Below are positions 37,031-46,492 of a DNA stretch of 64,000 bases, piece by piece. Position 1 is the stretch's first letter; each line of letters opens with the position of its first letter. The notes below the pieces were generated by a model. It was not told the origin of the DNA and did no database searches. It worked only from the letters and a program-made list of their open reading frames with translations. This stretch comes from Tatumella citrea (GTDB lineage Bacteria > Pseudomonadota > Gammaproteobacteria > Enterobacterales > Enterobacteriaceae). A program made the position numbers and the translations under genes. Location of the stretch: assembly GCF_002163585.1 (NCBI RefSeq), contig NZ_CP015579.1, positions 1,922,001-1,986,000 of the forward strand, in the 5' to 3' direction.

Positions 37031-37688
37031 GGCAAACAAGGACCTTCCTCGCTATGGTCTGGTCACTTTCACCTGGGGGAATGTCAGCGCTATTGATCGC
37101 CATCAGGGGCTGGTGGTGATTAAGCCGAGTGGCGTTGCGTATGACGCGATGACCGTCGATGATATGGTCGTGCTGGATACTGAAGGGAATATCGTTGATG
37201 GTAAATGGCGACCTTCCTCAGATACCGCCACCCATCTGGAATTGTACCGGCGCTATCCTTCACTGGGGGGGATTGTTCACACTCACTCGACACATGCCAC
37301 CGCCTGGGCACAGGCAGGGCTGTCAATTCCGGCACTCGGCACCACACATGCTGACTATTTCCTGGGGAATATTCCCTGCACCAGGGCATTAACACAACAG
37401 GAAGTTGAGGGAGAGTACGAGCTGAATACCGGTAAAGTGATTATCGAAACCCTGGCAGAGCAAAACCCTCTGCATAACCCCGGGGTCATTGTTTACCAGC
37501 ATGGCCCCTTTGCCTGGGGGAAAGATGCTCATGATGCCGTGCATAATGCGGTAGTTCTTGAAGAAGTGGCACGAATCGCCTGGATTGCCTGCGGGATTAA
37601 TCCCGGTCTTCGGCACATCGAACCTTATCTGATGAAAAAACATTTTATGCGGAAACATGGGCCTGATGCCTGTTACGGGCAGAAATAA
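37002..37688 (+). CDS. ulaF: L-ribulose-5-phosphate 4-epimerase UlaF
   Basis: A 228-residue class II aldolase-fold epimerase giving D-xylulose-5-phosphate, the end of the ascorbate route. The N-terminus [20 protein letters not shown] matches E. coli UlaF, so the start is set at 37002 (GGAGG 8 bases upstream) rather than at an open ATG at 36951. Zinc ligands are in [12 protein letters not shown] and later QHGPFAWG. Last gene of the operon; a 24-base palindrome follows at 37797. Confidence 0.95.
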   Translation: MITLKQQVFEANKDLPRYGLVTFTWGNVSAIDRHQGLVVIKPSGVAYDAMTVDDMVVLDTEGNIVDGKWRPSSDTATHLELYRRYPSLGGIVHTHSTHATAWAQAGLSIPALGTTHADYFLGNIPCTRALTQQEVEGEYELNTGKVIIETLAEQNPLHNPGVIVYQHGPFAWGKDAHDAVHNAVVLEEVARIAWIACGINPGLRHIEPYLMKKHFMRKHGPDACYGQK

Positions 37689-37741
37689 CGGTGGTGAAGG
37701 TAGTTATTTGCAGGGAGTTTTTTGCCGCCAGATGACAGGCA

Positions 37742-37776
37742 TCAGATGCCAGGATTCAGATACCAGATACCAGGAT
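37742..37776. repeat. short imperfect tandem repeats after ulaF
   Basis: Three copies of CAGAT(G/A)CCAG occur at 37744, 37758 and 37765, two of them overlapping GGAT. They lie in the 146-base gap between the convergent ulaF and rutG. This looks like local slippage; no function is evident. Confidence 0.5.
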
Positions 37777-37796
37777 GGTGATTATACAGATAATAG

Positions 37797-37820
37797 TGCT
37801 GGCTACCCGGGTAGCCAGCA
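37797..37820. terminator. 24-base perfect palindrome between ulaF and rutG
   Basis: The arm TGCTGGCTACCC is followed directly by its exact complement, giving a 24-base palindrome with no T tract. It sits between convergent operons and most likely acts as a bidirectional terminator or mRNA 3' stabiliser. A protein-binding palindrome is an alternative. Confidence 0.6.
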
Positions 37821-37834
37821 GATATACAGGGTGG

Positions 37835-39166
37835 TTATTTACCCGAAGGCGTAACCAGTGTTGGAGGATTGTCTGTTGCTGCTGATTTTCTCCGGCTAAG
37901 GAAGGCATTAAGTAATATCGCACCGAAGGTTGCAGTGCCGATACCGCCCAGGGTGAAACTACCGATTTTCAGGGCAAAATCACCTGCACCCAGTACCAGC
38001 GTTACCGCGACCATAATCAGGTTGCCGTTGCGGTTCAGATCAACATTATTCTGTACCCAGATCCTTGCGCCAGCGACCGCTATCAGCCCGAAAACAACAA
38101 TTGAAGCTCCGCCAATCACGGGGCCCGGGATGGTGTGGATCAGTGCTCCAAACTTCGGTGAAAATCCGAGTAGCAGGGCGATGACAGAGGCTGCCACAAA
38201 AGCCAGGGTTGAATAGACTTTGGTGACTGCCATCACGCCGATGTTCTCAGCATAGGTAGTCACACCGCTGCCGCCGACACCGCCGGACAGCATGGTGGCC
38301 AGTCCATCGGCGAAGAAAGCCCGGCCAACGTACGGGTCAAGATTACGTCCGGTCATACCCGCCACCGCTTTCATATGACCAAGGTTTTCAGCTACCAGAA
38401 TAATCGCCACGGGTGCAATCATAACAATCGCCTGCCAGTCAAACACAGGCGCTGTGGTGGCAGGCAGTCCAAACCAGGGAGCAGCTGACAGTTGTGAGAA
38501 GTCTACGGGTTTACCCAGCCCCAGGCCATTTGTCAGCACAGCATAGACAGCCCAGGCCAGACAAAGACCGACCAGCAGTAACAGTTTCTGGATAAGCCCG
38601 CGGGTAAACACTGCCACGATACCAATACAAACCACGGTAATCACAGCCATCCAGCTGTCAAACATCGAGCCAGAAACACTGTGAATAGCGATGGGGGCCA
38701 GATTGAGACCAATAGCCATCACCACCGCGCCGGTGACGACCGGAGGCATAAGCTTTTCGATCCACAGGGCACCGGATTTCATAACCACCAGGCCTATCAC
38801 TGCGTATACTGCACCGCAGGCAATAATACCGCCGAGCGCCAGCCCAAGATGAGGATTCAGCCCTTGCCCGGTAAATCCTGTTACAGCAATCACCACACCA
38901 ACAAAAGAGGCGCTGGAGCCGAGATAACTGGGAACCCGTCCGCCGGTAATCAGAAAGAACAGCAGGGTGCCTATGCCGGACATCAGAATGCTGAGATTAG
39001 GGTCCAGACCCATCAGTAATGGCATCAGTACCGTCGCACCAAACATCGCAACCGCATGTTGCAACCCCATAACCACCGTTGGGCCGAAGGGCAGCGTTTC
39101 ATCAGGAGCGATGACACCATCTCCGCTGAGAGTTGTTTTTTTACGCCATACAGGAAACCAGCTCAT
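37835..39166 (-). CDS. rutG: pyrimidine permease RutG
   Basis: Nucleobase:cation symporter-2 family uracil transporter of 443 residues, inner membrane. Typical stretches are LQHAVAMFGATVLMPLLMGLDP, SYLGSSASFVGVV, AENLGHMKAVAGMTGRNLDPY and GGVGGSGVTTYAENIGVMAVTKVYS, matching E. coli RutG (442). The start ATG at 39166 fits the E. coli length; an in-frame TTG at 39211 is less likely. Last gene of rutABCDFG. Confidence 0.95.
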   Translation of the reverse strand: MSWFPVWRKKTTLSGDGVIAPDETLPFGPTVVMGLQHAVAMFGATVLMPLLMGLDPNLSILMSGIGTLLFFLITGGRVPSYLGSSASFVGVVIAVTGFTGQGLNPHLGLALGGIIACGAVYAVIGLVVMKSGALWIEKLMPPVVTGAVVMAIGLNLAPIAIHSVSGSMFDSWMAVITVVCIGIVAVFTRGLIQKLLLLVGLCLAWAVYAVLTNGLGLGKPVDFSQLSAAPWFGLPATTAPVFDWQAIVMIAPVAIILVAENLGHMKAVAGMTGRNLDPYVGRAFFADGLATMLSGGVGGSGVTTYAENIGVMAVTKVYSTLAFVAASVIALLLGFSPKFGALIHTIPGPVIGGASIVVFGLIAVAGARIWVQNNVDLNRNGNLIMVAVTLVLGAGDFALKIGSFTLGGIGTATFGAILLNAFLSRRKSAATDNPPTLVTPSGK

Positions 39167-39223
39167 AGACTTTGTACTCCGGTAAAGTGGAAAAGCAATG
39201 AATGCCAGCAACTGGCTTCGTCA

Positions 39224-39745
39224 TCAGGCTTCCTGCCGGGTCAGGGAGTGATAGCGTCGGTCGAACCACACCAGTCCATGCGGTGTGTGGTCACAGACCA
39301 GGGCCTGCACCTGACAAAACAAAATATCGTGTGTCCCGACGCTGACACTTTGGGTAATTTCACAGTCAAAAGAAGCAACAGCCCCCGTCAGTACCGGGCA
39401 ACCGGTAATCAGTTCAGACCATTGTGCTGCCGCAAACCGATCGGTCATTGGGGTTTTACCCCCAAACAGCCCCGACAGCTCCTGATGATCGCCAGACAGG
39501 GTATTGACACATAACCGACCATTGGCGTGGAAAACTGGCCAAACCGATGCTGAACGATTCAGGCAAACCAGCAGTGTTGGCGGTGTATCTGTCACACTGC
39601 ATACTGCCGATGCGGTAAAACCGGCCTGGCCCGCAGGTCCGTCGGTGGTGATAATATTGACGGCTGCCCCAAGACGTGACATCGCATTACGAAACTGCTG
39701 TTGATCAACCCCGTCCGGTAACGGGGCCAGCTCAGAAACGTTCAT
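39224..39745 (-). CDS. rutF: NADH-dependent flavin reductase RutF
   Basis: A 173-residue reductase that supplies reduced FMN to RutA. The family pattern is clear: [63 protein letters not shown] and FDCEI. AAGGAG lies 6 bases before the ATG at 39745. It follows rutD directly; in E. coli rutE stands between them, but here rutE is elsewhere (44195-44785). Confidence 0.94.
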   Translation of the reverse strand: MNVSELAPLPDGVDQQQFRNAMSRLGAAVNIITTDGPAGQAGFTASAVCSVTDTPPTLLVCLNRSASVWPVFHANGRLCVNTLSGDHQELSGLFGGKTPMTDRFAAAQWSELITGCPVLTGAVASFDCEITQSVSVGTHDILFCQVQALVCDHTPHGLVWFDRRYHSLTRQEA

Positions 39746-39774
39746 CTGTGCTCCTTATCTGAAATCAATACGTT

Positions 39775-40557
39775 TCAGGCTGCATGCTGTTCAAGCCAAG
39801 GTAACAGCAACTGGTTAAATTCATCAGGGTAAGTGACACTCATTGCATGTCCCCCCCTGGCCATCGCTGCCACGCTGGATTGCGGCAGAGCATCTGCCAG
39901 CACGACAGAACAGCCCCAGGGCACCAGTAAGTCATCCTGGCTATAGAAAACTAACACCGGCAGGTTGAGAGTGGGTGCGATCCGGGTGAAATCGCAGGCC
40001 ATAAGTGCATTCAGACGACGCAGCAGGTTGTCAGTACCCTGGAAATGCTCTGCATGACTGATATCTTCAGCTTCAAGCCGCTGTTGATTGTCAGCCATCC
40101 AGTCAGCAGGATAGAGAAACAGTGGCTGGGCGCGGACAAAGGCTTCCACTCCAACATTCAGCAACAGTTGCTGGCGGACCTCAAAACAGCGACGGGTATG
40201 TGCATTCAGAGAGATCCAGCCATTAATCACTACCACACCAGTCACTCGTTGCGGATAGCTGGCCGCCAGTTGCAAACCAATCAGCCCGCCCAGAGCGTGG
40301 CCTGCCACGCAATAGCGGTGAATACCGTGGGCTTCGAGTGCGGCGGCCAGTTCATCCGCCATTTGTTGCATAGAGTAATTTTCAGGCAGCGAGTCCGGGT
40401 TATTCCCGGTTCCGCGCTGGTCATAAGTTACCACTTTATATTTACCGGTCAGCGCAGCCATCTGGGGTTTCCAGAAAGCCGCCGCGCCGCCCAGCCCGGC
40501 GGATAGCACCACCACCGGAGCGTCAGGAGAATCAACACCGGAGATCTGTATCTGCAT
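39775..40557 (-). CDS. rutD: aminoacrylate hydrolase RutD
   Basis: A 260-residue alpha/beta hydrolase that speeds conversion of aminoacrylate to malonic semialdehyde and ammonia. VVLSAGLGGAAAFWKPQ and YDQRGTGNNPDSLPENYS are hallmarks of RutD, as is CVAGHALGGLIGLQLA in place of the classical nucleophile elbow. It starts two bases after the rutC stop, indicating coupled translation. Confidence 0.93.
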   Translation of the reverse strand: MQIQISGVDSPDAPVVVLSAGLGGAAAFWKPQMAALTGKYKVVTYDQRGTGNNPDSLPENYSMQQMADELAAALEAHGIHRYCVAGHALGGLIGLQLAASYPQRVTGVVVINGWISLNAHTRRCFEVRQQLLLNVGVEAFVRAQPLFLYPADWMADNQQRLEAEDISHAEHFQGTDNLLRRLNALMACDFTRIAPTLNLPVLVFYSQDDLLVPWGCSVVLADALPQSSVAAMARGGHAMSVTYPDEFNQLLLPWLEQHAA

Positions 40558-40559
40558 AT

Positions 40560-40952
40560 TTAAGCCTGCTTACCGACATGGGCGATGGTGGCAATCTCTA
40601 CCAATGCGTCCGGTTTCACCAGACCACACTGGATACAGAAACGGGCCGGCTTTTCACCCAGGAAAAATTCGGCATACACCTGATTTACCGCCGCATAGTT
40701 TTGCCAGTCAGTAATAAAAATGGAATTGAATGTCACGTCATCCATAGTCCCACCCGCTGTTTCAATCACATTTTTAATAATGGTCAGTACGTGCCGGGTT
40801 TGAGCTGCAGCATCACCTACATGAACCACGTTATTATTTTCATCGAAGGGAAGCGTCCCGGACACATAAACGACACCATCTGCCAGCGTTCCCGGAACAA
40901 ACGGGGCGATAGGGGTGCTGGTACCGGCGGGGATGATCACAGACTTTGGCAT
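40560..40952 (-). CDS. rutC: 3-aminoacrylate deaminase RutC
   Basis: A 130-residue RidA/YjgF-family protein: [40 protein letters not shown], a central [17 protein letters not shown] and a C-terminal [19 protein letters not shown] that carries the conserved Arg and Cys. It deaminates the peroxyaminoacrylate/aminoacrylate product of RutB. AAAGGAA lies 8 bases upstream of the ATG. Trimeric in characterised relatives. Confidence 0.94.
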   Translation of the reverse strand: MPKSVIIPAGTSTPIAPFVPGTLADGVVYVSGTLPFDENNNVVHVGDAAAQTRHVLTIIKNVIETAGGTMDDVTFNSIFITDWQNYAAVNQVYAEFFLGEKPARFCIQCGLVKPDALVEIATIAHVGKQA

Positions 40953-40999
40953 ATTAATGTTCCTTTTATTATCAGTTGCAGGTGATGAAAATCCGGAAT

Positions 41000-41737
41000 T
41001 CAGGCAGCCGGACGTTCCTGTTCAGAAACCGGCGCAATGGCGCTACAAAAACTGCTGACATCAGAGACCCAGCCGAAAAATGTCTGGATATTAAACAGAG
41101 CAGCTTCATGGGCTGAAGATGGGCCAGCCTGATAGGTAGCGTCTTCCAGCACAATGCCAAAATATTCGAGGAAAAAGCCGTCACGCAGCGTGGATTCCAC
41201 ACAAACATTGGTGGCGATGCCGGTAAATATCAGATGGCGGATACCACGGCTACGCAGCATGCTGTCCAGCGGAGTGTTATAGAAACCGCTGTAGCGGATC
41301 TTCGGGATAATAATGTCTTCCGGCTCAGGCACCAGTTCATCAACCAACTGATAGTCCCAGCCGCCTTTTGACAGCAGTTTTCCCTGTAAATCGGGATTTT
41401 TGCGCATGGTTTTTAGCGCATTCGATTTATGGAAATTGGGTGATCCTGCGTCACCGGCTTCAACATACTGGTCATCCCAGCCATTCTGGAACCAGATAAT
41501 CTGAATACCGGCAGCACGCGCGGCCTCAACGGCTGTTTTGATATTGGCAATCACCGGTTTGGTTGCGGATACATCGAATCCTGCCAGATCCAGATAACCG
41601 CCGGTAGTGGCGTAGGCATTTTGCATATCCACAACAATCAACGCTGTCTGGTGGGGCGGGAAAGCAATGGATTCAGGCTTTGCAGCGACAACCACATTAT
41701 TTAACTGACTGGCAGTAGAACAAATCACAGTATTCAT
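41000..41737 (-). CDS. rutB: ureidoacrylate amidohydrolase RutB
   Basis: A 245-residue isochorismatase-fold hydrolase that splits ureidoacrylate into carbamate and aminoacrylate. The catalytic Asp is in [10 protein letters not shown], the Lys in [19 protein letters not shown], and the nucleophilic Cys in [20 protein letters not shown]. It starts within the rutA stop codon (TGATG), so the two genes are translationally coupled. Confidence 0.95.
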   Translation of the reverse strand: MNTVICSTASQLNNVVVAAKPESIAFPPHQTALIVVDMQNAYATTGGYLDLAGFDVSATKPVIANIKTAVEAARAAGIQIIWFQNGWDDQYVEAGDAGSPNFHKSNALKTMRKNPDLQGKLLSKGGWDYQLVDELVPEPEDIIIPKIRYSGFYNTPLDSMLRSRGIRHLIFTGIATNVCVESTLRDGFFLEYFGIVLEDATYQAGPSSAHEAALFNIQTFFGWVSDVSSFCSAIAPVSEQERPAA

Positions 41738-42828
41738 CAGGCCACCTCTTTCATTGCTTCAGTTACGGCGCTCCGGCTGGTCATCAACGGCTGGATACGC
41801 TGTCCAAAATTCTCAATACCCTGAACAAAATCATCAAATGTCAGCAAAATCCCTTCGGCACCTTCCACGGTAGCCACTTCATCCAGCATTTTTGCAACTG
41901 AGGCATAAGACCCTACCAGGGTGCCCATATTGATGTTCACTGCTGAAGTTGGATCGGCCATCTGGCGCACATTGGTGTCACTTCCGGAACGGGTATCCTG
42001 CTGGCTCTGGGTGGTCAGCCAGGCGAGCGCTTCCTGATCTGCACCGGCTTTATAGTGTTCCCACTTAGCACGCGCTGCTTCATCGGTTTCGTCGGCAATA
42101 ATCATAAACAGCACATAGGAACCGACATCACGACCGGCTTTATCCGCGGCACTTTTCATGCGTGCCGCAGTTGGAGCAAAGGCGGTTGGGGTATTTACTC
42201 CCTTACCAAAACAGAAATTGTAATCGGCATATTGTGCAGAGAAGGCCATTCCGGCATCACTCTGCCCGGCACAAATAACTTTCATTGGTTTCTGTGGCTG
42301 AGGACTCAGACGACAATCATTCATCGTCAGAAAATCCCCTTTGAAATCAGATTTACCGGTACCCCATAAATCGCGCAGTACCGTGACATATTCGGTCAGA
42401 TAGTCGTAACGACGGGAAAAGTACTCTTCACCCGGCCAGAGGCCCATCTGGTCGTACTCTGGCTTTTGCCAGCCGGTCACCAGATTCACGCCGAAGCGAC
42501 CACCAGAAATGCTGTCAACGGTGCTGGCCATTCTGGCAACAATGGCGGGTGGCAGGGTCAGAGTGGCTGCCGTGGCATAAATCTCGATGCGCGAAGTTAC
42601 CGCAGCCAGACCAGCCATCAGAGTGAAGGACTCCAGATTGTGGTCCCAGAATTCAGTTTTACCGCCGAAACCACGTAGTTTGATCATCGACAGTGCGAAA
42701 TCGAAATGGTAATGCTCGGCCCGCTGAACGATGGTTTTGTTCAGTTCAAAACTTGGCATATATTGCGGGGCGTTTTCAGAAATCAGCCAGCCATTATTAC
42801 CAATCGGGATAAAGACGCCTATTTTCAT
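41737..42828 (-). CDS. rutA: pyrimidine (uracil) monooxygenase RutA
   Basis: Flavin-dependent luciferase-family enzyme that opens the uracil ring between N3 and C4 using O2 and reduced FMN from RutF. From the ATG at 42828 the protein has 363 residues, the current length of E. coli RutA, beginning [22 protein letters not shown]. Other matches are [36 protein letters not shown] and [21 protein letters not shown] lies 7 bases upstream. A longer frame to 42894 has no support. First gene of the operon, 100 bases downstream of a sigma-54 promoter. Confidence 0.96.
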   Translation of the reverse strand: MKIGVFIPIGNNGWLISENAPQYMPSFELNKTIVQRAEHYHFDFALSMIKLRGFGGKTEFWDHNLESFTLMAGLAAVTSRIEIYATAATLTLPPAIVARMASTVDSISGGRFGVNLVTGWQKPEYDQMGLWPGEEYFSRRYDYLTEYVTVLRDLWGTGKSDFKGDFLTMNDCRLSPQPQKPMKVICAGQSDAGMAFSAQYADYNFCFGKGVNTPTAFAPTAARMKSAADKAGRDVGSYVLFMIIADETDEAARAKWEHYKAGADQEALAWLTTQSQQDTRSGSDTNVRQMADPTSAVNINMGTLVGSYASVAKMLDEVATVEGAEGILLTFDDFVQGIENFGQRIQPLMTSRSAVTEAMKEVA

Positions 42829-42928
42829 GTCAAACCTCGTCTGATGAATGTTTAAAGTTTCACCTGTCGGCGGCGGTGCATCCTGCATCTCCATGGGTCG
42901 TCGCTGAGTCGTGTGTACCTGTATTGTT

Positions 42929-42944
42929 AAGCAAAGCTTGTGCC
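42929..42944 (-). promoter_or_regulatory. sigma-54 (RpoN) promoter of the rut operon
   Basis: The minus strand reads TGGCACAAGCTTTGCT, an exact match to TGGCAC-N5-TTGCT with the -24 GG and -12 GC correctly spaced. It lies 100 bases upstream of rutA. In E. coli rut is activated by NtrC under nitrogen limitation; a GGTGCA half site at 43091-43096 could be part of an NtrC enhancer. Confidence 0.85.
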
Positions 42945-43019
42945 ATGTTTAAATAATTGTTAATAAACAATGGGGTGAGTGATTTTTTACAATTACGGCC
43001 GGTAATAAATGGTCCAAAA

Positions 43020-43035
43020 CAGACCATTTGGTAAA
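43020..43035. promoter_or_regulatory. RutR-like operator
   Basis: CAGACCATTTGGTAAA matches the RutR box TTGACCA-NN-TGGTCAA at 11 of 14 defined positions. A further half site makes the larger inverted repeat AAATGGTC-N7-GACCATTT at 43007-43029. Its place between divergent rutA and rutR fits control of both genes by RutR. Confidence 0.65.
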
Positions 43036-43147
43036 AAAAGAGTGCAAAACCTGACGCGGATTGCGCAGAAAAAGGGCAGCTCTGTGCAGTGGTGCATTAA
43101 GGGCAGTCTGTTATGATGCTGCAAACGGACAGATAAGAGGTTAGTCA

Positions 43148-43783
43148 GTGAAAGTAAGCGAAAAAAAACCGGGACGTCGCTCCCTGGCGGTAGCGGCTAA
43201 ACGTACGGCGATTGTCAACGCTGCATTATCTCTCTTTTCGCAGTTTGGCCTGCACGGAACCCGGGTTGAGCAGGTGGCGGCACTGGCTGAAGTTTCTAAA
43301 ACCAACCTGCTGTATTATTTCCCGTCAAAAGAGCAGCTCTATCTGGCGGTACTGCAGGAAATTCTTGCAGTCTGGCTGGCCCCGCTCAGAGCACTGCAGG
43401 CCGATCAGCAACCTCTGGAAGCGATTAACCATTACATCCGCCTGAAACTGGAAGTATCGCGGGATCATCCTGAGGCTTCGCGCCTGTTCTGTCTGGAAAT
43501 TTTACAGGGTGCCCCGGTGTTGCAGGGAGAACTGGAAGGTGGGTTACGTGAGCTGGTTAATGAGAAAGCTGAACTGATCCGGTTCTGGATTAGTCGCGGG
43601 CAACTGGCAGAAACCGATCCCTGTCAGCTGATTTTTATGCTGTGGTCAGTTACCCAGCATTATGCAGACTTCGCAATTCAGGTGCAGGCCATTACCGGTA
43701 AAACTCTACAGGATGAAGCCTTCTTTAACCAGACACTCAATAATATTCAGAGTGTGATCACTGAAGGTCTTCGTCCGCGCTGA
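43148..43783 (+). CDS. rutR: TetR-family pyrimidine-responsive regulator RutR
   Basis: A 211-residue regulator that releases DNA when uracil or thymine binds. The DNA-binding part FSQFGLHGTRVEQVAALAEVSKTNLLYYFPSKEQLY and the ligand domain IRLKLEVSRDHPEASRLFCLEILQGAP and TQHYADFAIQV match E. coli RutR (212 residues). The start is GTG, nine bases after AAGAGG. It is divergent from rutA with the operator at 43020 between them. Confidence 0.95.
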   Translation: MKVSEKKPGRRSLAVAAKRTAIVNAALSLFSQFGLHGTRVEQVAALAEVSKTNLLYYFPSKEQLYLAVLQEILAVWLAPLRALQADQQPLEAINHYIRLKLEVSRDHPEASRLFCLEILQGAPVLQGELEGGLRELVNEKAELIRFWISRGQLAETDPCQLIFMLWSVTQHYADFAIQVQAITGKTLQDEAFFNQTLNNIQSVITEGLRPR

Positions 43784-43904
43784 GGCTTTCTGCCTGCGTT
43801 GCGGCAATTGCTGTTTTTGTAAAATGCAGTACCGGAATTGATATTTCCCTTCAGTCACTATTTAGGCTGAACTGTAGCTATCGACACTTCAGCGGGAAAA
43901 TATT

Positions 43905-44084
43905 ATGGCACTGCAGATCTGGAAAAAAATTGTCAGTATTACCGGACTGGTGGAACGCAGTCCGGCGGCAGAACGGGCCAAAGACAGCCATTTGTTGCTG
44001 GAATCTATGATCCCTATCCTGGGGCTTTATGGTATCGGGCCTGGTTATCTTGATCCTCAATGGTTGCATGATGAACAAAAATAA
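43905..44084 (+). CDS. small protein of 59 residues, unknown function
   Basis: A reading frame MALQIWKKIVSITGLVERSP... ends LDPQWLHDEQK. It has an upstream GGGAAA, a mixed helical composition with a central apolar run (LLLESMIPILGLYGIG), and no signal peptide. It lies between convergent rutR and rutE. Codon choice looks like that of neighbouring genes (CTG, GGC/GGT, CCG), which favours a real gene. I do not recognise a family. Confidence 0.5.
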   Translation: MALQIWKKIVSITGLVERSPAAERAKDSHLLLESMIPILGLYGIGPGYLDPQWLHDEQK

Positions 44085-44194
44085 ACAGCACCGTTTACTG
44101 CGGGTTACCTACTGGAATGAGCTGTGCTTTACCAATACTCACCGTTATCATCCAATCCACTGACTGTGACAATGCCACAGTCAGTGTAACGTCA

Positions 44195-44785
44195 TCAGGC
44201 AAACCGACAGGCATCATCAAAATCAAGCCGCGGTAAACGACCATGAAGTTTTTCGCTGTTGCCGTAACCCAGATTGATTAATAAATTGACCCGCCAGTCA
44301 CTGCCGTGGAAGAATTCTGCATTAATCTTATCAGCATCAAATCCCGACATCGGACCCACATCCAGTCCCAGAGCACGTGCAGCCACCACCATATAACCTG
44401 CCTGCAGGCTACTGTTACGAAATGCAGTTTCCTGAGCCAGTGCTTCGCTGCTGGTGAACCAGCTCCGGGCATCGGCATAAGGGAACAGGCCCGGCAGTTT
44501 TTCATAAAAAGCCATATCTGATGCGACAATTACTGTCACCGGAGCTGACATGGTTTTATCAATATTACCTGAGGAAAGTGCTGGTTTAAGTTTCTCTTTA
44601 CCGGCATCGCTGGTAACAAAGACAAACCGGCCAGGAGAACAGTTAGCTGAGGTCGGGCCAAGCCGGGTCAGCTCATACAGTGTTTGCAGCGTTTTTTCCG
44701 TTACTGGTTTATCCAGCCAGTAACTGTGGGTACGGGCCTGATTGAATAATGAATCGAGTGCGGACTGCTCAACCGGTATAGTCAT
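44195..44785 (-). CDS. rutE: malonic semialdehyde reductase RutE, separated from the rut operon
   Basis: Nitroreductase-family flavoprotein that reduces malonic semialdehyde to 3-hydroxypropionate, the last Rut step. The 196-residue product equals E. coli RutE in length and shares [56 protein letters not shown] and [15 protein letters not shown]. The start is the ATG at 44785, six bases after GGAG. It lies alone, 1.4 kb beyond rutA on the far side of rutR, with no RutR box visible upstream. Confidence 0.92.
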   Translation of the reverse strand: MTIPVEQSALDSLFNQARTHSYWLDKPVTEKTLQTLYELTRLGPTSANCSPGRFVFVTSDAGKEKLKPALSSGNIDKTMSAPVTVIVASDMAFYEKLPGLFPYADARSWFTSSEALAQETAFRNSSLQAGYMVVAARALGLDVGPMSGFDADKINAEFFHGSDWRVNLLINLGYGNSEKLHGRLPRLDFDDACRFA

Positions 44786-44931
44786 AATATTCTCCAAATC
44801 CCGTTAACTGTCATGTCGTTGTACCTTAAACCGGCACCAGTGTGAAAGCGTTATTTCAGAGTCTGTGTTGCCATACAGTCAGTACGGATGACTATTGTCA
44901 GTTGCCGGGATTGTCTGATGACGTGGGGTTC

Positions 44932-45429
44932 TCAGAGAGAAAATGTGCCCAGCAAATTTCCGGCCTGGCACTGTATAACCAACTGATAACCCGCAGCACT
45001 GTTTTTCCAGTGTTTTAATTCCGGAGCCTGCTTGGTCGCCGGGCCGAAACTGGTTATCAGGCGGGTATACTCTTTTTGCAGGGTATTCTGACATTGCGCC
45101 GGATTAAGAGAGTCATCGGAAGCCATCACCTGCACGATTCGGCCATCGCTGAGTAGTACATGCGGTTGCTTAAACGGACTGGCAGCCTGCCGGGATTTAA
45201 CAAAAACCACTCCGTTGTAATGAGCCAGATTTTGGTCGGTGAGCAGCGTATCACTGTTGTTGTTCATCACAGTGTCGGTATCTGCCAGAGTCAGCCTGCT
45301 GTTCAGCTGATAGCCGAGAAATGCCGGGCTGGCGGGCAGTGCGGCTAAAGCAGTTAACGGTGTGGTAGTCAGACATGCCAGCATCAACAGGGTGGCAGCA
45401 TTTCCGAATTTTTCAGAAGTAAGGTGCAT
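44932..45429 (-). CDS. secreted protein of unknown function
   Basis: The 165-residue product has a signal peptide (basic start, apolar ATLLMLACLTTTPLTALAA, likely cleavage after ALA near 28-30) and a mature part rich in Asn, Gln and Thr, with two cysteines (in PAQCQNTLQ and LVIQCQAG) that could form a disulfide. I recognise no family. It stands alone between rutE and a LysR gene. Confidence 0.6.
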   Translation of the reverse strand: MHLTSEKFGNAATLLMLACLTTTPLTALAALPASPAFLGYQLNSRLTLADTDTVMNNNSDTLLTDQNLAHYNGVVFVKSRQAASPFKQPHVLLSDGRIVQVMASDDSLNPAQCQNTLQKEYTRLITSFGPATKQAPELKHWKNSAAGYQLVIQCQAGNLLGTFSL

Positions 45430-45540
45430 AATAGTCCTTAACTAAAGTGCAATAATCACAATCTCCTGCAGGCTGAGCAGACGGTCAGCCTTTTACAGGG
45501 GGACATTTCAGTGGCTGGCATTGTGCTGGTCAGTCAGCGA

Positions 45541-46395
45541 TCAGCTTGTGGAAAAATGTTGCCTGATTTTAGTGGTTAGTGCTTCGGCCGCCGCGGCTGG
45601 CTGTTTTGCGGAACGATAGAGATTAATCGCAAACGCCGGTAGCGCGGGTAAGGTCTCTGTTTCACTGAGAATAACCAGATCGGCCGGTACTGTGGTTCTC
45701 AGCCAAACCGTTACCGCCAGGTCAGCCCGCACGGTGGCGCGGGTGGCATCAATACTGCCATTTTCTGATAAGGTTCGCCACGTTAGCCCACTGTTTTCCA
45801 GTGCCGTTAATACAACTGGCCGAAATGCACAGGTATCGGCAACCATCGACACCGGTAAGGGGTTTTTCATGCAGGCATTACCGCCTCTGGCGCCGACCCA
45901 GACCAGGGAATCAATTTTCAGGCATTCCACCGCAACCTGGCCAGTCGGTTCCTCAATCAGCGCAATATCGAGCGTTGCAGAGTCTATAGCAGAACGTAAT
46001 TCTGGCGATGAGAGGCATACCAGCCGGATATCCACTCCCGGATAGTCGTCAGCAAACTGACGTAACAGCGTTGTCAGCCATTCACCTGTCAGGTCATAGG
46101 GAACACCTAGCCGGACCTGGCCTGCTACCTGACCGGCGGACATTTCACTCCACAACGCATCATTCAGCGCCACCATCTGGCGGGCTTTAGCCAGCAACCG
46201 TTCACCATTGGCAGAAAGACGGAGTCTGCGGCTGTTGCGGATAAATAACTCGCCACTCAGTTCTTCAAGCCGGGCAACTTGCTGGCTGACTGCACTTTGA
46301 GTCAGGTGTAATGCGTTAGCAGCGGCTGTCATACCACTGTGGTCTGCAACACAGACGAAGGTTCTCAGCAGGGTGATATCCAAATTACGGCGCAT
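45541..46395 (-). CDS. LysR-family transcriptional regulator, divergent from a LysE-type exporter
   Basis: A 284-residue regulator with N-terminal helix-turn-helix (LLRTFVCVADHSGMTAAANALHLTQSAVSQQVARLE) and effector domain beginning GQVRLGVPYDLTG. It is divergent from the LysE-family exporter gene at 46493, with 97 bases between, the standard arrangement in which the LysR protein activates amino-acid or metabolite export. Effector unknown. Confidence 0.87.
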   Translation of the reverse strand: MRRNLDITLLRTFVCVADHSGMTAAANALHLTQSAVSQQVARLEELSGELFIRNSRRLRLSANGERLLAKARQMVALNDALWSEMSAGQVAGQVRLGVPYDLTGEWLTTLLRQFADDYPGVDIRLVCLSSPELRSAIDSATLDIALIEEPTGQVAVECLKIDSLVWVGARGGNACMKNPLPVSMVADTCAFRPVVLTALENSGLTWRTLSENGSIDATRATVRADLAVTVWLRTTVPADLVILSETETLPALPAFAINLYRSAKQPAAAAEALTTKIRQHFSTS

Positions 46396-46492
46396 CTGTC
46401 TATTACCAGTGTTAATGGATGATATGCATAATAGTTGATTCTGTAATCAAATCTACCGGTATACAGTCTCTCTGTGAACTGCGGAGGGAAAA

